Of a stretch of DNA of 11,514 bases, positions 6,162 to 11,514 are shown one piece after another. The stretch comes from Actinomycetes bacterium (GTDB taxonomy: Bacteria; Actinomycetota; Actinomycetes; Mycobacteriales; Micromonosporaceae), in the NCBI GenBank assembly GCA_021793335.1, contig JAJYSW010000095.1, positions 1 through 11,514 of the forward strand. Direction: 5' to 3'. A program made the translations under genes and the position numbers. Below the pieces are notes generated by a model. It had not been told where the DNA came from. It saw nothing but the letters and a program-made list of their open reading frames with translations, and did not search any database. Positions within the stretch are counted from its first letter, which is position 1. Each line of letters starts with the position of its first letter.

Positions 6162-7955
6162 TCAGTCGATGTAGAGGCGGAGCAGGCCGGTGCCGTCGCC
6201 GTCCTCGGTGCCGTGGGCGAAGGCCACGGCCGACAGCGGCTCAGCCTGAGAGAACTCCTCATATTCGGTGAGGGCCCGCAGGTCGACCCAGAAGGCCAGC
6301 GCGGCGCTGTCCGGCGCGCCGTCCGCGAAGTCGCTGAACCGCGAGTCCTCCGAGAGGGTGCCTCCGGCGACGTTGCCGCCCTCGTAGTACAGCTTGGAGC
6401 CGTCGACTTCGACGCCTTCGGGAAGGCCCTGGCCGCCGGTCAGCTCGGTGATGAGCGCGTCCAGGTCCTCGGCGCGGTCCTCGGCGAGCAGGATCGAGAA
6501 GAAGATCGACTCGGTGTCCATGCCGTCGTAGCTCGTGGCGGGGAAATCGCCGGTGAGGCTCAGCTGGGCGCCCGAGAACAGTTCGATGAACTCGGTGGCC
6601 GAGGAGATCACACTGTCCGGGCCGGTGCCGTAGCCGCCGTCGTCCCAGGGGTACTCCTCGGTGCCGTGGATCCAGTAGCGTTCGCCGAGCTCCTCGTAGC
6701 GAGCCTCCTCCTCGGGAGTGAGCGGATCGGTGGTGTCCCACTCCCGCTCCATGAGCTCCATGTACTCCTCGTATTCCGCGTCGGTGAGCGGGCCGCCGTC
6801 GGCGGGCTCCTCGGTGTCGGTCCCTTCGAGCTCCGCGATCCATTCCTCGGTGAGCTCGGCGAGGTTCTCGGGGATGTCCGCGGTCACGGCGAAGTCGGAG
6901 GCGGGCAGTTCGCCCATGTTGGCCAGAAGGTCCTTCGAGCCGGTCCACGGGTCGTCCTGCTCCCCGAAGGCCCGGTAAGCGGCCTCGAAACCGTCGTCGA
7001 AGGCGGAGACGCCGATCACGAAGTGACCGGAGAAGAACGCCTCGATGGCCTCGAACTCGTCGTCGCCCATGGCGGCGGCGGTGTCGGCGAGGGAGCCGAC
7101 GTCGGCCCAGAGCACGAGGAGCTGGTCGCCCTCGAGCCAGGAGCGCGCCTCGTCGTAGCCGGTGGACCCGGCCAGCGGGCTGTTCTCGGCCTCGGATTCG
7201 GCGGCGGCGAGCGCATCGGAGGCGCCTTCCTCGCCGAGGACCATCAGGACCGAGTCGCCGCTGACTTTGAAGGCCCATTCGTCTTCGGTGGCTCCGGCGG
7301 ACTCGCGGATCTTGGCCAGTCCGGTCTCGGCCGCGTCGGCATCGGTGCTGGCGAGGTTGACTACGCCGTACGGCTGACCGTCGTGCTCCCAGAAGGCGAG
7401 GCCGTGACGGCGGCCGATCCACGAGTTGAGGTGCTCATCGGCGTCGACGCCTTCGAGGCCCGCCTCGTTGAGGAGCTCGGCGAGCATGTCGTCGGTGTCC
7501 TCGAAGTCGATGCCGTCGAACTTGTTGAGGTGGCTGAGCAGTTTCGGTGTCTGGTCGAAGGAGGGATCGAAGTTGATCTCCATGTAGACCGACGCGGAGG
7601 CCGGGAAGTGCTCGGCCGGGTCGGGGCCGGAGGTCCAGACGAACTTGAAGAAGACGAACGCGCCGATGGCGGCCACGAGCACGACCGAGAGCAGGGAGGC
7701 GATGACGATCGCACCGCGGCGGCGGGGTGCGGGCCCCGGCGGCGGAGTCGGGAGGTAGCCGCCGGGCGGCGGCTGCGGCGGCTGGTGCGGCGGCTGGCCG
7801 CCGTAGGAGCCCGGCGGCGGCTGCGCATAGGGCGGCTGCTGTCCGTACGGCGGCTGCTGCAGCGGCGGTCCGTACTGGGGCGGTTGGGCACCGCCCGGCG
7901 GCGCGCCCGGCCCGGGATCGAAGTTGTACTGCTGCGGATGATTGAAGCTCGACAT
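6162..7955 (-). CDS. DUF3352-type membrane-anchored protein with Pro/Tyr-rich cytoplasmic tail
   Basis: A 597-residue protein of unknown function, probably a DUF3352 member (actinobacterial). Residues 1-80 are low-complexity, rich in Pro, Gly, Gln and Tyr (repeats such as QPPYGQQPPYAQPPPG). PRRR then precedes a single TM helix (81-103), so the tail should be cytoplasmic and the roughly 490-residue remainder outside. The outside part begins PAEHFPASASVYMEINFDPS and continues with repeated alpha/beta segments (GVVNLASTDADAA, FSGHFVIGVSAFDDGFEAAY, AALAFWVDLRAL). That layout, with its opening, is the reason for the DUF3352 call. It is strongly acidic. Residues 389-428 hold two copies of a 22-residue-period motif. 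No signal peptidase or lipobox site is seen. The start ATG lacks a Shine-Dalgarno but has TAACTT 6 nt upstream, fitting leaderless translation. Role unknown; a cell-envelope location is inferred. Confidence 0.72.
   Translation of the reverse strand: MSSFNHPQQYNFDPGPGAPPGGAQPPQYGPPLQQPPYGQQPPYAQPPPGSYGGQPPHQPPQPPPGGYLPTPPPGPAPRRRGAIVIASLLSVVLVAAIGAFVFFKFVWTSGPDPAEHFPASASVYMEINFDPSFDQTPKLLSHLNKFDGIDFEDTDDMLAELLNEAGLEGVDADEHLNSWIGRRHGLAFWEHDGQPYGVVNLASTDADAAETGLAKIRESAGATEDEWAFKVSGDSVLMVLGEEGASDALAAAESEAENSPLAGSTGYDEARSWLEGDQLLVLWADVGSLADTAAAMGDDEFEAIEAFFSGHFVIGVSAFDDGFEAAYRAFGEQDDPWTGSKDLLANMGELPASDFAVTADIPENLAELTEEWIAELEGTDTEEPADGGPLTDAEYEEYMELMEREWDTTDPLTPEEEARYEELGERYWIHGTEEYPWDDGGYGTGPDSVISSATEFIELFSGAQLSLTGDFPATSYDGMDTESIFFSILLAEDRAEDLDALITELTGGQGLPEGVEVDGSKLYYEGGNVAGGTLSEDSRFSDFADGAPDSAALAFWVDLRALTEYEEFSQAEPLSAVAFAHGTEDGDGTGLLRLYID
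6672..6791 (-). repeat. 22-residue internal protein duplication in the DUF3352-type gene
   Basis: Residues 389-406 and 411-428 both fit PLT-x2-E-x3-Y-x-E-L-x-E-R-x-W, starting 22 residues apart. Copy one is PLTDAEYEEYMELMEREW and copy two PLTPEEEARYEELGERYW. The DNA differs at many positions, so the duplication is old rather than a recent slippage product. The pattern suggests paired acidic helices. Confidence 0.7.
7716..7955 (-). repeat. Low-complexity Pro/Gly/Tyr-rich coding repeat
   Basis: The first 80 codons of the DUF3352-type gene are dominated by CCG, GGC, CAG and TAC codons, giving a recurring GGCGGCTG-type pattern on the plus strand. It encodes a disordered PPY-rich cytoplasmic tail. 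Such tracts are prone to length change between strains. Confidence 0.6.
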
Positions 7956-7967
7956 GCTTTGAAGTTA
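7956..7967 (-). promoter_or_regulatory. Leaderless promoter of the DUF3352-type gene
   Basis: On the minus strand TAACTT (7967 to 7962) is followed by CAAAGC and the ATG at 7955. The -10 to start spacing of 6 nt and the absence of any purine-rich ribosome binding site fit a leaderless transcript. No obvious -35 is present. Confidence 0.55.
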
Positions 7968-8041
7968 TGCCGTCCGGGCAACGCGGACATCCCGAGAATG
8001 TGCCAAGCGGGTATCGGTGTCCACGGCGCTGCCCCGGTTCG

Positions 8042-8075
8042 TCCGCTTCGGGGCGGATATGGGGGTCGGGCCCCA
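8042..8075 (-). terminator. Two adjacent short hairpins after the Rv1339-type hydrolase gene
   Basis: In the 145-nt gap after the hydrolase stop, TGGGG/CCCCA (8060-8064 with 8071-8075) and TCCGC/GCGGA (8042-8046 with 8053-8057) each form a 5-bp stem with a 6-nt loop. No T-run follows. They may end the murI-hydrolase transcript or protect its 3' end. The rest of the gap holds the DUF3352-type gene's promoter and nothing else I can name. Confidence 0.35.
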
Positions 8076-8100
8076 GGTCGCTCCGGTGCGGTCGCCGAGC

Positions 8101-8859
8101 TCAGAACTCGTAGACCTGGCCCGGCCTGACCACTTCGACGGGGCCGGCGTAGGCGCTCCGGGCCTCTGCGAGGGTGGCCTCGCGCGAACCCCACGGTTCC
8201 ACCAGGTGCGTCAGGAGGAGCCGTCCGGCCCCGGCCTTGGTCGCGTACTCGCCGGCCTCCTTGCCGGTGAGGTGGACGCCCTCCGGGTTCTCGCGGCCTT
8301 CGAGGTAGGAGGCTTCGGCCAGGAGCACGTCGCAGTGCGCGGCCAGCGTTTCGAGGGCCTGGCACGGCCCGGTGTCGGACGAGTACGCCAGCGAGGACCC
8401 GGCGTGCTCGACGCGGACGCCGAAGGTCTCGACCGGGTGCGCGACCCGGTCGACGATGACGGTCATCGGCCCCAGCTCGAATCTGCCGGGCTGGAGCTCC
8501 TGGAAGTCGTAGACGTCGCGCAGCGAGGGGTTGCACAGCTCGCCCTCGCCGCCATAGGCCGTGACGATCCGCTCGGCGACGCCGACGGGCCCGTACAGCG
8601 GGATCGGGTGCTCGGGCGCGGCGGGCGCGTAGCGGCGCATGACGGCGTAGGCGCACGTGTCGAAGAAGTGGTCGGCGTGCAGATGCGTGATGATGACCGC
8701 GTCGAGCAGGTGCGGGTCGAGATGTTTCTGGAGCTCGCCGAGCGATCCGGTGCCGAAGTCGAGCAGCAGCCGATACCCCCCGGCCTCCACCAGATAAGCC
8801 GAACAGGGCGTATCAGGCGCGGGAAAAGAACCGGCGCAGCCGATCACAGTCAGTTTCAT
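8101..8859 (-). CDS. Metallo-beta-lactamase-fold hydrolase, Rv1339-like (probable cyclic-nucleotide phosphodiesterase)
   Basis: A 252-residue cytosolic zinc hydrolase of the RNase Z-like branch. Metal ligands are visible: the H59-L-H61-A-D63-H64 motif (THLHADHFFD), H141, D162 (YSSDTGP) and H218 (LLTHLV); H196 lies in the conserved GVHLTGKEAGEYA stretch. The short N-terminal strand MKLTVIGCAGSFPAPDTPCSAYLVE is typical. In M. tuberculosis the homologue beside murI, Rv1339, has been reported as an atypical class II cAMP phosphodiesterase; a role in cyclic-nucleotide turnover here is inferred from family and position. The start ATG lies 6 nt after the murI stop. GAGG inside the last codons of murI, 13 nt upstream, is the likely ribosome binding site, so the two genes are cotranscribed and probably coupled. 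rph and rdgB, which follow in mycobacteria, do not follow here. Confidence 0.88.
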   Translation of the reverse strand: MKLTVIGCAGSFPAPDTPCSAYLVEAGGYRLLLDFGTGSLGELQKHLDPHLLDAVIITHLHADHFFDTCAYAVMRRYAPAAPEHPIPLYGPVGVAERIVTAYGGEGELCNPSLRDVYDFQELQPGRFELGPMTVIVDRVAHPVETFGVRVEHAGSSLAYSSDTGPCQALETLAAHCDVLLAEASYLEGRENPEGVHLTGKEAGEYATKAGAGRLLLTHLVEPWGSREATLAEARSAYAGPVEVVRPGQVYEF

Positions 8860-8865
8860 GGCAGG

Positions 8866-9669
8866 TCACACCTCGTCCAGTGCTGCCGTCGCGGCGTTCG
8901 GAAACAGGTTTCCCAGGAAGCGGCGGGCGGTGCGGGTGAACGCCTCCGGGTCGCCGGTGGCGTAGAAGGCGTGCTCGGGCGGCCCCTCGCGTTCGGCGAG
9001 CAGGTCGTGCTCGGTCAGCACCCGGTAGAGTTCGCGAGCGCTCTCGCTCGCGGACGACACCAGCGTCACGTCCTCCCCCATCACCAGTCCTATGAGCCCC
9101 GACAGCAGCGGATAGTGGGTACAGCCCAATACGACCGTGTCAACATCAGACTGCTGTAGCGGCTCAAGGTACCCCTGGGCCAGGCCCAGGAGCTGTCGGC
9201 CCGTTGTCACTCCCCGTTCCACGAAATCGACGAACGCCGGGCAGGCCACCGCCGTCACCTTCACATCGGGCACGGCGTTGAAGGCGTCGACGTAGGCTCC
9301 CGAGGAGATCGTCGACCGCGTCCCGATCACTCCGATGCGACCGGTCCTCGTGGTCGCGACCGCGCGGCGCACCGCGGGCCGGATGACCTCGACGACCGGG
9401 ATGTCGTAGCGGTCGCGGATGTCGGCCAGGCTGGCGGCCGAGGCCGAGTTGCAGGCGATCACCAACGCCTTGACCTCCTGTCGCACCAGGTGATCGCAGA
9501 TGTCGAGGGTGAGCCTCCTGACTTCGGCGATCGGCCTGGGGCCGTATGGGACGTGCTCGGTGTCGCCGACATAGACCAGGCGTTCGGCGGGCAACTGTTC
9601 GGCGACCGCTCGGGCGACGGTCAAGCCCCCGACACCGGAGTCGAAGATCCCGATGGGCGCGTCGTTCAT
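8866..9669 (-). CDS. murI: Glutamate racemase MurI
   Basis: Cytosolic cofactor-independent racemase that interconverts L- and D-glutamate and supplies D-Glu for peptidoglycan. The 267 residues from the ATG at 9669 match the family length. Both catalytic cysteines are present, C73 (IACNSASAAS) and C183 (LGCTHYPLL), along with the N-terminal IGIFDSGVGGLTV including D10. Longer starts upstream (for example the TTG at 9732) add about 21 residues unlike any MurI, and the protein normally begins just before GIFDSG. Two small departures from the commonest sequence are Ser for Thr in ACN(T)ASA and DTEHVPYG where DTxRxPYG is usual. GGAG lies only 3 nt from the ATG, too close for a good ribosome binding site. 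TACGCT lies 8 nt upstream, so the start may be leaderless. It is separated from the upstream unit by a strong terminator. Confidence 0.95.
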   Translation of the reverse strand: MNDAPIGIFDSGVGGLTVARAVAEQLPAERLVYVGDTEHVPYGPRPIAEVRRLTLDICDHLVRQEVKALVIACNSASAASLADIRDRYDIPVVEVIRPAVRRAVATTRTGRIGVIGTRSTISSGAYVDAFNAVPDVKVTAVACPAFVDFVERGVTTGRQLLGLAQGYLEPLQQSDVDTVVLGCTHYPLLSGLIGLVMGEDVTLVSSASESARELYRVLTEHDLLAEREGPPEHAFYATGDPEAFTRTARRFLGNLFPNAATAALDEV

Positions 9670-9683
9670 GGGCTCCGAGCGTA
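9670..9683 (-). promoter_or_regulatory. Candidate leaderless promoter of murI
   Basis: On the minus strand TACGCT (9683 to 9678) fits TANNNT and is followed by 8 nt and the murI ATG. The -35 region is not recognisable. A 14-nt near-palindrome, GTGTCGCGCAACAC at 9742-9755 (12 of 14 positions symmetric), lies about 60 nt upstream and could be an operator or chance. Confidence 0.45.
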
Positions 9684-9758
9684 CGTCCGGTAAGCGGCTG
9701 CGCGCTCCCCCTCGCCACGGGAATGTAGCCAAGATGACATAGTGTCGCGCAACACACG

Positions 9759-9799
9759 AAAAAGATACGGCGGGATCGGCGCGCGCCCGTCCCCGCCGT
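9759..9799 (-). terminator. Rho-independent terminator after the 3-TM membrane protein gene
   Basis: Reading the minus strand, ACGGCGGG (9799 to 9792) pairs perfectly with CCCGCCGT (9774 to 9767). ATC and a run of five T (9763 to 9759) follow. The 17-nt loop itself contains the palindrome GGCGCGCGCC (9778-9787), which may extend the structure. It begins 10 nt after the stop codon of the upstream gene. This is the only textbook intrinsic terminator in the window, and it separates the cysO-cysM-membrane-protein unit from murI. Confidence 0.8.
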
Positions 9800-9808
9800 C
9801 GCGAGCGG

Positions 9809-10198
9809 TCAGGCCATCGAGAGCATCGCGAACGCGGCCAGCAGCGTCACCGACGCGGCGGCCATGAACATCCACGGCACGCCCTTGAAACGCAGGGTCG
9901 CGAACGCCATCATCGTCAGCAGCATCCCGACCACGCCGGTGGTGATGAACGCGGGGGCGAACCAGGCGGGCCCATCGCCGAAGATGTGGAACAGGCCCAC
10001 GATCGCCGAGGCGGAACCGGCCAGGACCAGCGTGAGCGCCCAGGCGGCGACACCGGCCAGGCGACGCAGCCGCACCTCGTGCGGCTCACCCTCGGGAGCG
10101 GCCGCCGGGGCGGCGCCCCCGAGCGGTGGAACACCCTGGCGCGGGATGCCCGCGGCGTTCCCCGACCCGACGGTGCGCGTCTGCTCGACGGAACTCAT
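9809..10198 (-). CDS. Small three-TM membrane protein of unknown function
   Basis: A 129-residue hydrophobic protein not recognised as a named family. Residues 1-40 are Gly/Pro/Ala-rich and probably disordered. A basic patch (EVRLRRLAG) precedes three predicted TM helices at about 47-70, 80-101 and 106-127. No catalytic motif is seen, and in particular no rhomboid GxSG serine. It lies 26 nt downstream of cysM and 140 nt before murI, the position held by the rhomboid-like Rv1337 in M. tuberculosis. Its own promoter TAGCCT lies 6 nt before the ATG, and no Shine-Dalgarno is present. Its transcript ends at the intrinsic terminator just downstream. Clearly a real gene by codon use and context; function unknown. 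Confidence 0.75.
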   Translation of the reverse strand: MSSVEQTRTVGSGNAAGIPRQGVPPLGGAAPAAAPEGEPHEVRLRRLAGVAAWALTLVLAGSASAIVGLFHIFGDGPAWFAPAFITTGVVGMLLTMMAFATLRFKGVPWMFMAAASVTLLAAFAMLSMA

Positions 10199-10210
10199 GC
10201 GGCCAGGCTA
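10199..10210 (-). promoter_or_regulatory. Leaderless promoter of the 3-TM membrane protein gene
   Basis: On the minus strand TAGCCT (10210 to 10205) is followed by GGCCGC and the ATG at 10198. It lies in the 25-nt gap after the cysM stop. It would allow expression independent of cysO-cysM. No clear -35 is visible, and the hexamer may also be read through from upstream. Confidence 0.5.
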
Positions 10211-10223
10211 GCAAGCTGTGCAC

Positions 10224-11174
10224 TCATGCCCACACCTGGCCGTCGAGGACGCCCACGGCGTCGTCGAGTCCCTCGGAGTAGGCGCCGGTCGACAGGTACT
10301 TCCACCCGCCGTCGGCCACCAGCAGCGCGATGTCGGCGCGGCGTCCGGCCCGTTCGGCCTCGCGGGCCAGCGAGAGCCCGGCGTGGAGGACCGCTCCGGT
10401 CGACAGCCCCACGAACAGGCCCTCCTCGGCGAGGACCTCCCGGGTGCGCGCCAGCGCGTCCTCGGTCCCGACGGACAGACGCCGGGTGAGGACCTTCTCG
10501 TCGTACAGTTCGGGCACGAAACCCTCATCGAGGTTCCGCAGGCCGTAGACGAGTTCGCCGTAGCGGGGCTCGGCGGCGACGATCTGGACGTCGGGGACGT
10601 GCTCGGTGAGGTAGCGGCCGACGCCCATGAGCGTCGCGGTGGTGCCGAGGCCGGCGACGAAGTGCGTGATCCCCGGTAGGTCGCGCAGCAGCTCGGGGCC
10701 GGTGCCCTCGTAGTGGGCGGCTTCGTTGGCGGGGTTGGCGTACTGGTTGAGCATGACCCACTCGGGCCGCTCGGCCGCCATCTCGCGGGCCTTGGCGACG
10801 GCGGCGTTGGAGCCGCCGACGGCCGGAGAGAACACGATCTCGGCACCGAAGGCCGTCAGCAGTTGGCGGCGCTCCAGGGAGGTGTTCTCGGGCATGACGC
10901 ACACCAGGCGGTAGCCCTTGCGGCGCGCGAGCATGGCGACGGCGATGCCGGTGTTGCCGGAGGTCGGCTCCAGGATGGTGCTGCCCTCGGTGAGGCGGCC
11001 TTCGGCCTCGGCGGCCTCGATCATCTTGGCGGCCACGCGGTCCTTGACCGATCCGGTCGGGTTCGCCCCTTCGAGTTTGGCCCACAGTCGTACGTCCGAA
11101 GAGGGCGAGAGCCGCGGCAGGCCTACCAGCGGCGTATCGCCGAGGGTCGCGGTGATGTCGGCATATCGAGGCAC
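10224..11174 (-). CDS. cysM: O-phosphoserine sulfhydrylase / CysO-dependent cysteine synthase CysM
   Basis: PLP enzyme that converts O-phosphoserine and the CysO thiocarboxylate into a CysO-cysteine adduct. The 316-residue protein follows M. tuberculosis CysM closely. The Schiff-base lysine K44 lies in NPTGSVKDR (equivalent to Mtb K51). The substrate loop TSGNTG is at 71-76, and the phosphate-binding GLGTTAT at about 175-181. R213 (YGLRNLDEGFVPELYD) corresponds to Mtb R220, which reads the phosphate of O-phosphoserine. The C-terminus DGQVWA matches the Mtb tail that folds into the active site. The start is GTG at 11174: GGGGAG lies 8 nt upstream and the product begins MPRYADITATLGDTPLVGL, aligning with Mtb MTRYDSLLQALGNTPLVGL. 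The GTG at 11183 abuts the ribosome binding site and is unlikely. It lies 117 nt after cysO. Confidence 0.95.
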   Translation of the reverse strand: MPRYADITATLGDTPLVGLPRLSPSSDVRLWAKLEGANPTGSVKDRVAAKMIEAAEAEGRLTEGSTILEPTSGNTGIAVAMLARRKGYRLVCVMPENTSLERRQLLTAFGAEIVFSPAVGGSNAAVAKAREMAAERPEWVMLNQYANPANEAAHYEGTGPELLRDLPGITHFVAGLGTTATLMGVGRYLTEHVPDVQIVAAEPRYGELVYGLRNLDEGFVPELYDEKVLTRRLSVGTEDALARTREVLAEEGLFVGLSTGAVLHAGLSLAREAERAGRRADIALLVADGGWKYLSTGAYSEGLDDAVGVLDGQVWA

Positions 11175-11268
11175 GGCGTTCACTCCCCTTCGTGGAACGG
11201 CTGCACCGGCACGGCACGGCGGCCGCGCGGTGTCTCCGGGCGGTGGGCGATCGGTGGGAAAGACGGGT

Positions 11269-11288
11269 GCGGGCCCATGGCGGCCCGC
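11269..11288 (-). terminator. Hairpin in the cysO-cysM gap (weak terminator or mRNA-processing stem)
   Basis: GCGGGCC (11269-11275) and GGCCCGC (11282-11288) form a 7-bp all-GC stem with a 6-nt loop, 3 nt after the cysO stop. On the minus strand the following sequence is ACCCGTCTTTCCC, with only a short T-run. It may attenuate transcription into cysM or stabilise the cysO message, giving more carrier than enzyme. No other feature is seen in the 117-nt gap apart from the cysM ribosome binding site. Confidence 0.4.
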
Positions 11289-11291
11289 CCC

Positions 11292-11514
11292 TTACATGCC
11301 GCCCGCGACGGCGGGCAGGATGGTGACCGAGTCACCGTCGGAAAGCTTCGCCTCAAGGCCGCCGATGAAGCGGACGTCCTCGTCGTTGACATAGACGTTG
11401 ACGAAGCGGTGCAGCTTGCCCTCGTCGGTGACGATGCGGCCTTTGAGGCCGTTGTGGGCGGCGTCGAGGTTCTCGAAGAGCTCGGCGAGCGTGTTGCCTT
11501 CGTCGTCGATTTGG
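11292..11514 (-). CDS. cysO: Sulfur-carrier protein CysO (MoaD/ThiS family), 5' end off window
   Basis: Ubiquitin-like sulfur carrier whose C-terminal glycine is turned into a thiocarboxylate and donates sulfur to CysM. The last 73 residues are visible and align with M. tuberculosis CysO: GKLHRFVNVYVNDEDVRFIGGL, then SDGDSVTILPAVAGG. Only the first 20-odd residues are missing. The stop is TAA at 11292. The codon before it is ATG, so the protein ends AVAGGM rather than in the free Gly-Gly of the Mtb protein. One residue would have to be removed before activation, presumably by a Mec-type JAMM protease; a mec gene would be expected just off the right edge, as in Mtb (Rv1334). Synteny and sequence make the assignment secure. 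Confidence 0.93.
   Translation of the reverse strand, partial: QIDDEGNTLAELFENLDAAHNGLKGRIVTDEGKLHRFVNVYVNDEDVRFIGGLEAKLSDGDSVTILPAVAGGM

Noticed and set aside
6213..8129. Long plus-strand open frame of 638 codons opposite the DUF3352-type gene
   Set aside because: It is antisense to a gene with clear domain structure and a TM helix; its product is Gly/Val/Glu-rich with no motif, the usual mirror frame in high-GC DNA.
9666..9732. N-terminally extended murI from the TTG at 9732
   Set aside because: The extra 21 residues run through the promoter region and are absent from known MurI proteins, which begin just before the GIFDSG motif.
1..11514. CRISPR array, tRNA, rRNA, insertion sequence, phage or defence system
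   Set aside because: No regularly spaced repeats, cloverleaf sequences, transposase or nuclease motifs, or terminal inverted repeats were seen anywhere in the window.

Overview
The window is high-GC (roughly 70%) chromosomal DNA from an actinomycete. Codon third positions are almost all G or C, several genes start with GTG, five genes look leaderless, and one gene pair (cysO-cysM) plus murI and an Rv1339-type hydrolase match the order known from Mycobacterium tuberculosis. A Micromonosporales/Glycomycetales-type organism is my best guess. It rests on general resemblance of the GlpR-like and DUF3352-like proteins and is not firm.

Layout. Positions 1-1570 (minus, running off the left edge) hold an ECF sigma factor fused to a zinc-finger anti-sigma module, a membrane region and an outside domain. 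Positions 1571-1934 are a divergent intergenic region whose middle is unusually AT-rich and carries helically phased direct repeats. Positions 1935-4760 (plus) hold a GlpR/SepX-like membrane protein, trmB overlapping its end, and a GAF-SpoIIE phosphatase. From 4870 to the right edge everything is on the minus strand. In transcription order these genes are cysO (partial), cysM, a 3-TM membrane protein, murI, an Rv1339-type metallo-beta-lactamase-fold hydrolase, a DUF3352-type membrane protein and dgt.

How the genes work together. CysO is the sulfur-carrier protein and CysM the O-phosphoserine-dependent cysteine synthase that uses it, a cysteine route known from M. tuberculosis. The small membrane protein ends that transcription unit at a convincing rho-independent terminator (9759-9799). 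MurI (D-glutamate for peptidoglycan) and the hydrolase form the next unit, 6 nt apart. The DUF3352 protein and dgt each appear to have their own leaderless promoter. The SpoIIE phosphatase and dgt converge on a strong GC hairpin. trmB makes m7G46 in tRNA.

The content is mostly core metabolism and regulation. I see no CRISPR array, tRNA, rRNA, insertion sequence, phage gene or recognisable defence system. The least ordinary items are the membrane-fused sigma factor, the five leaderless promoters (two sharing an identical 14-mer), a CysO that ends Gly-Gly-Met rather than Gly-Gly, and the phased repeats upstream of the GlpR-like gene.
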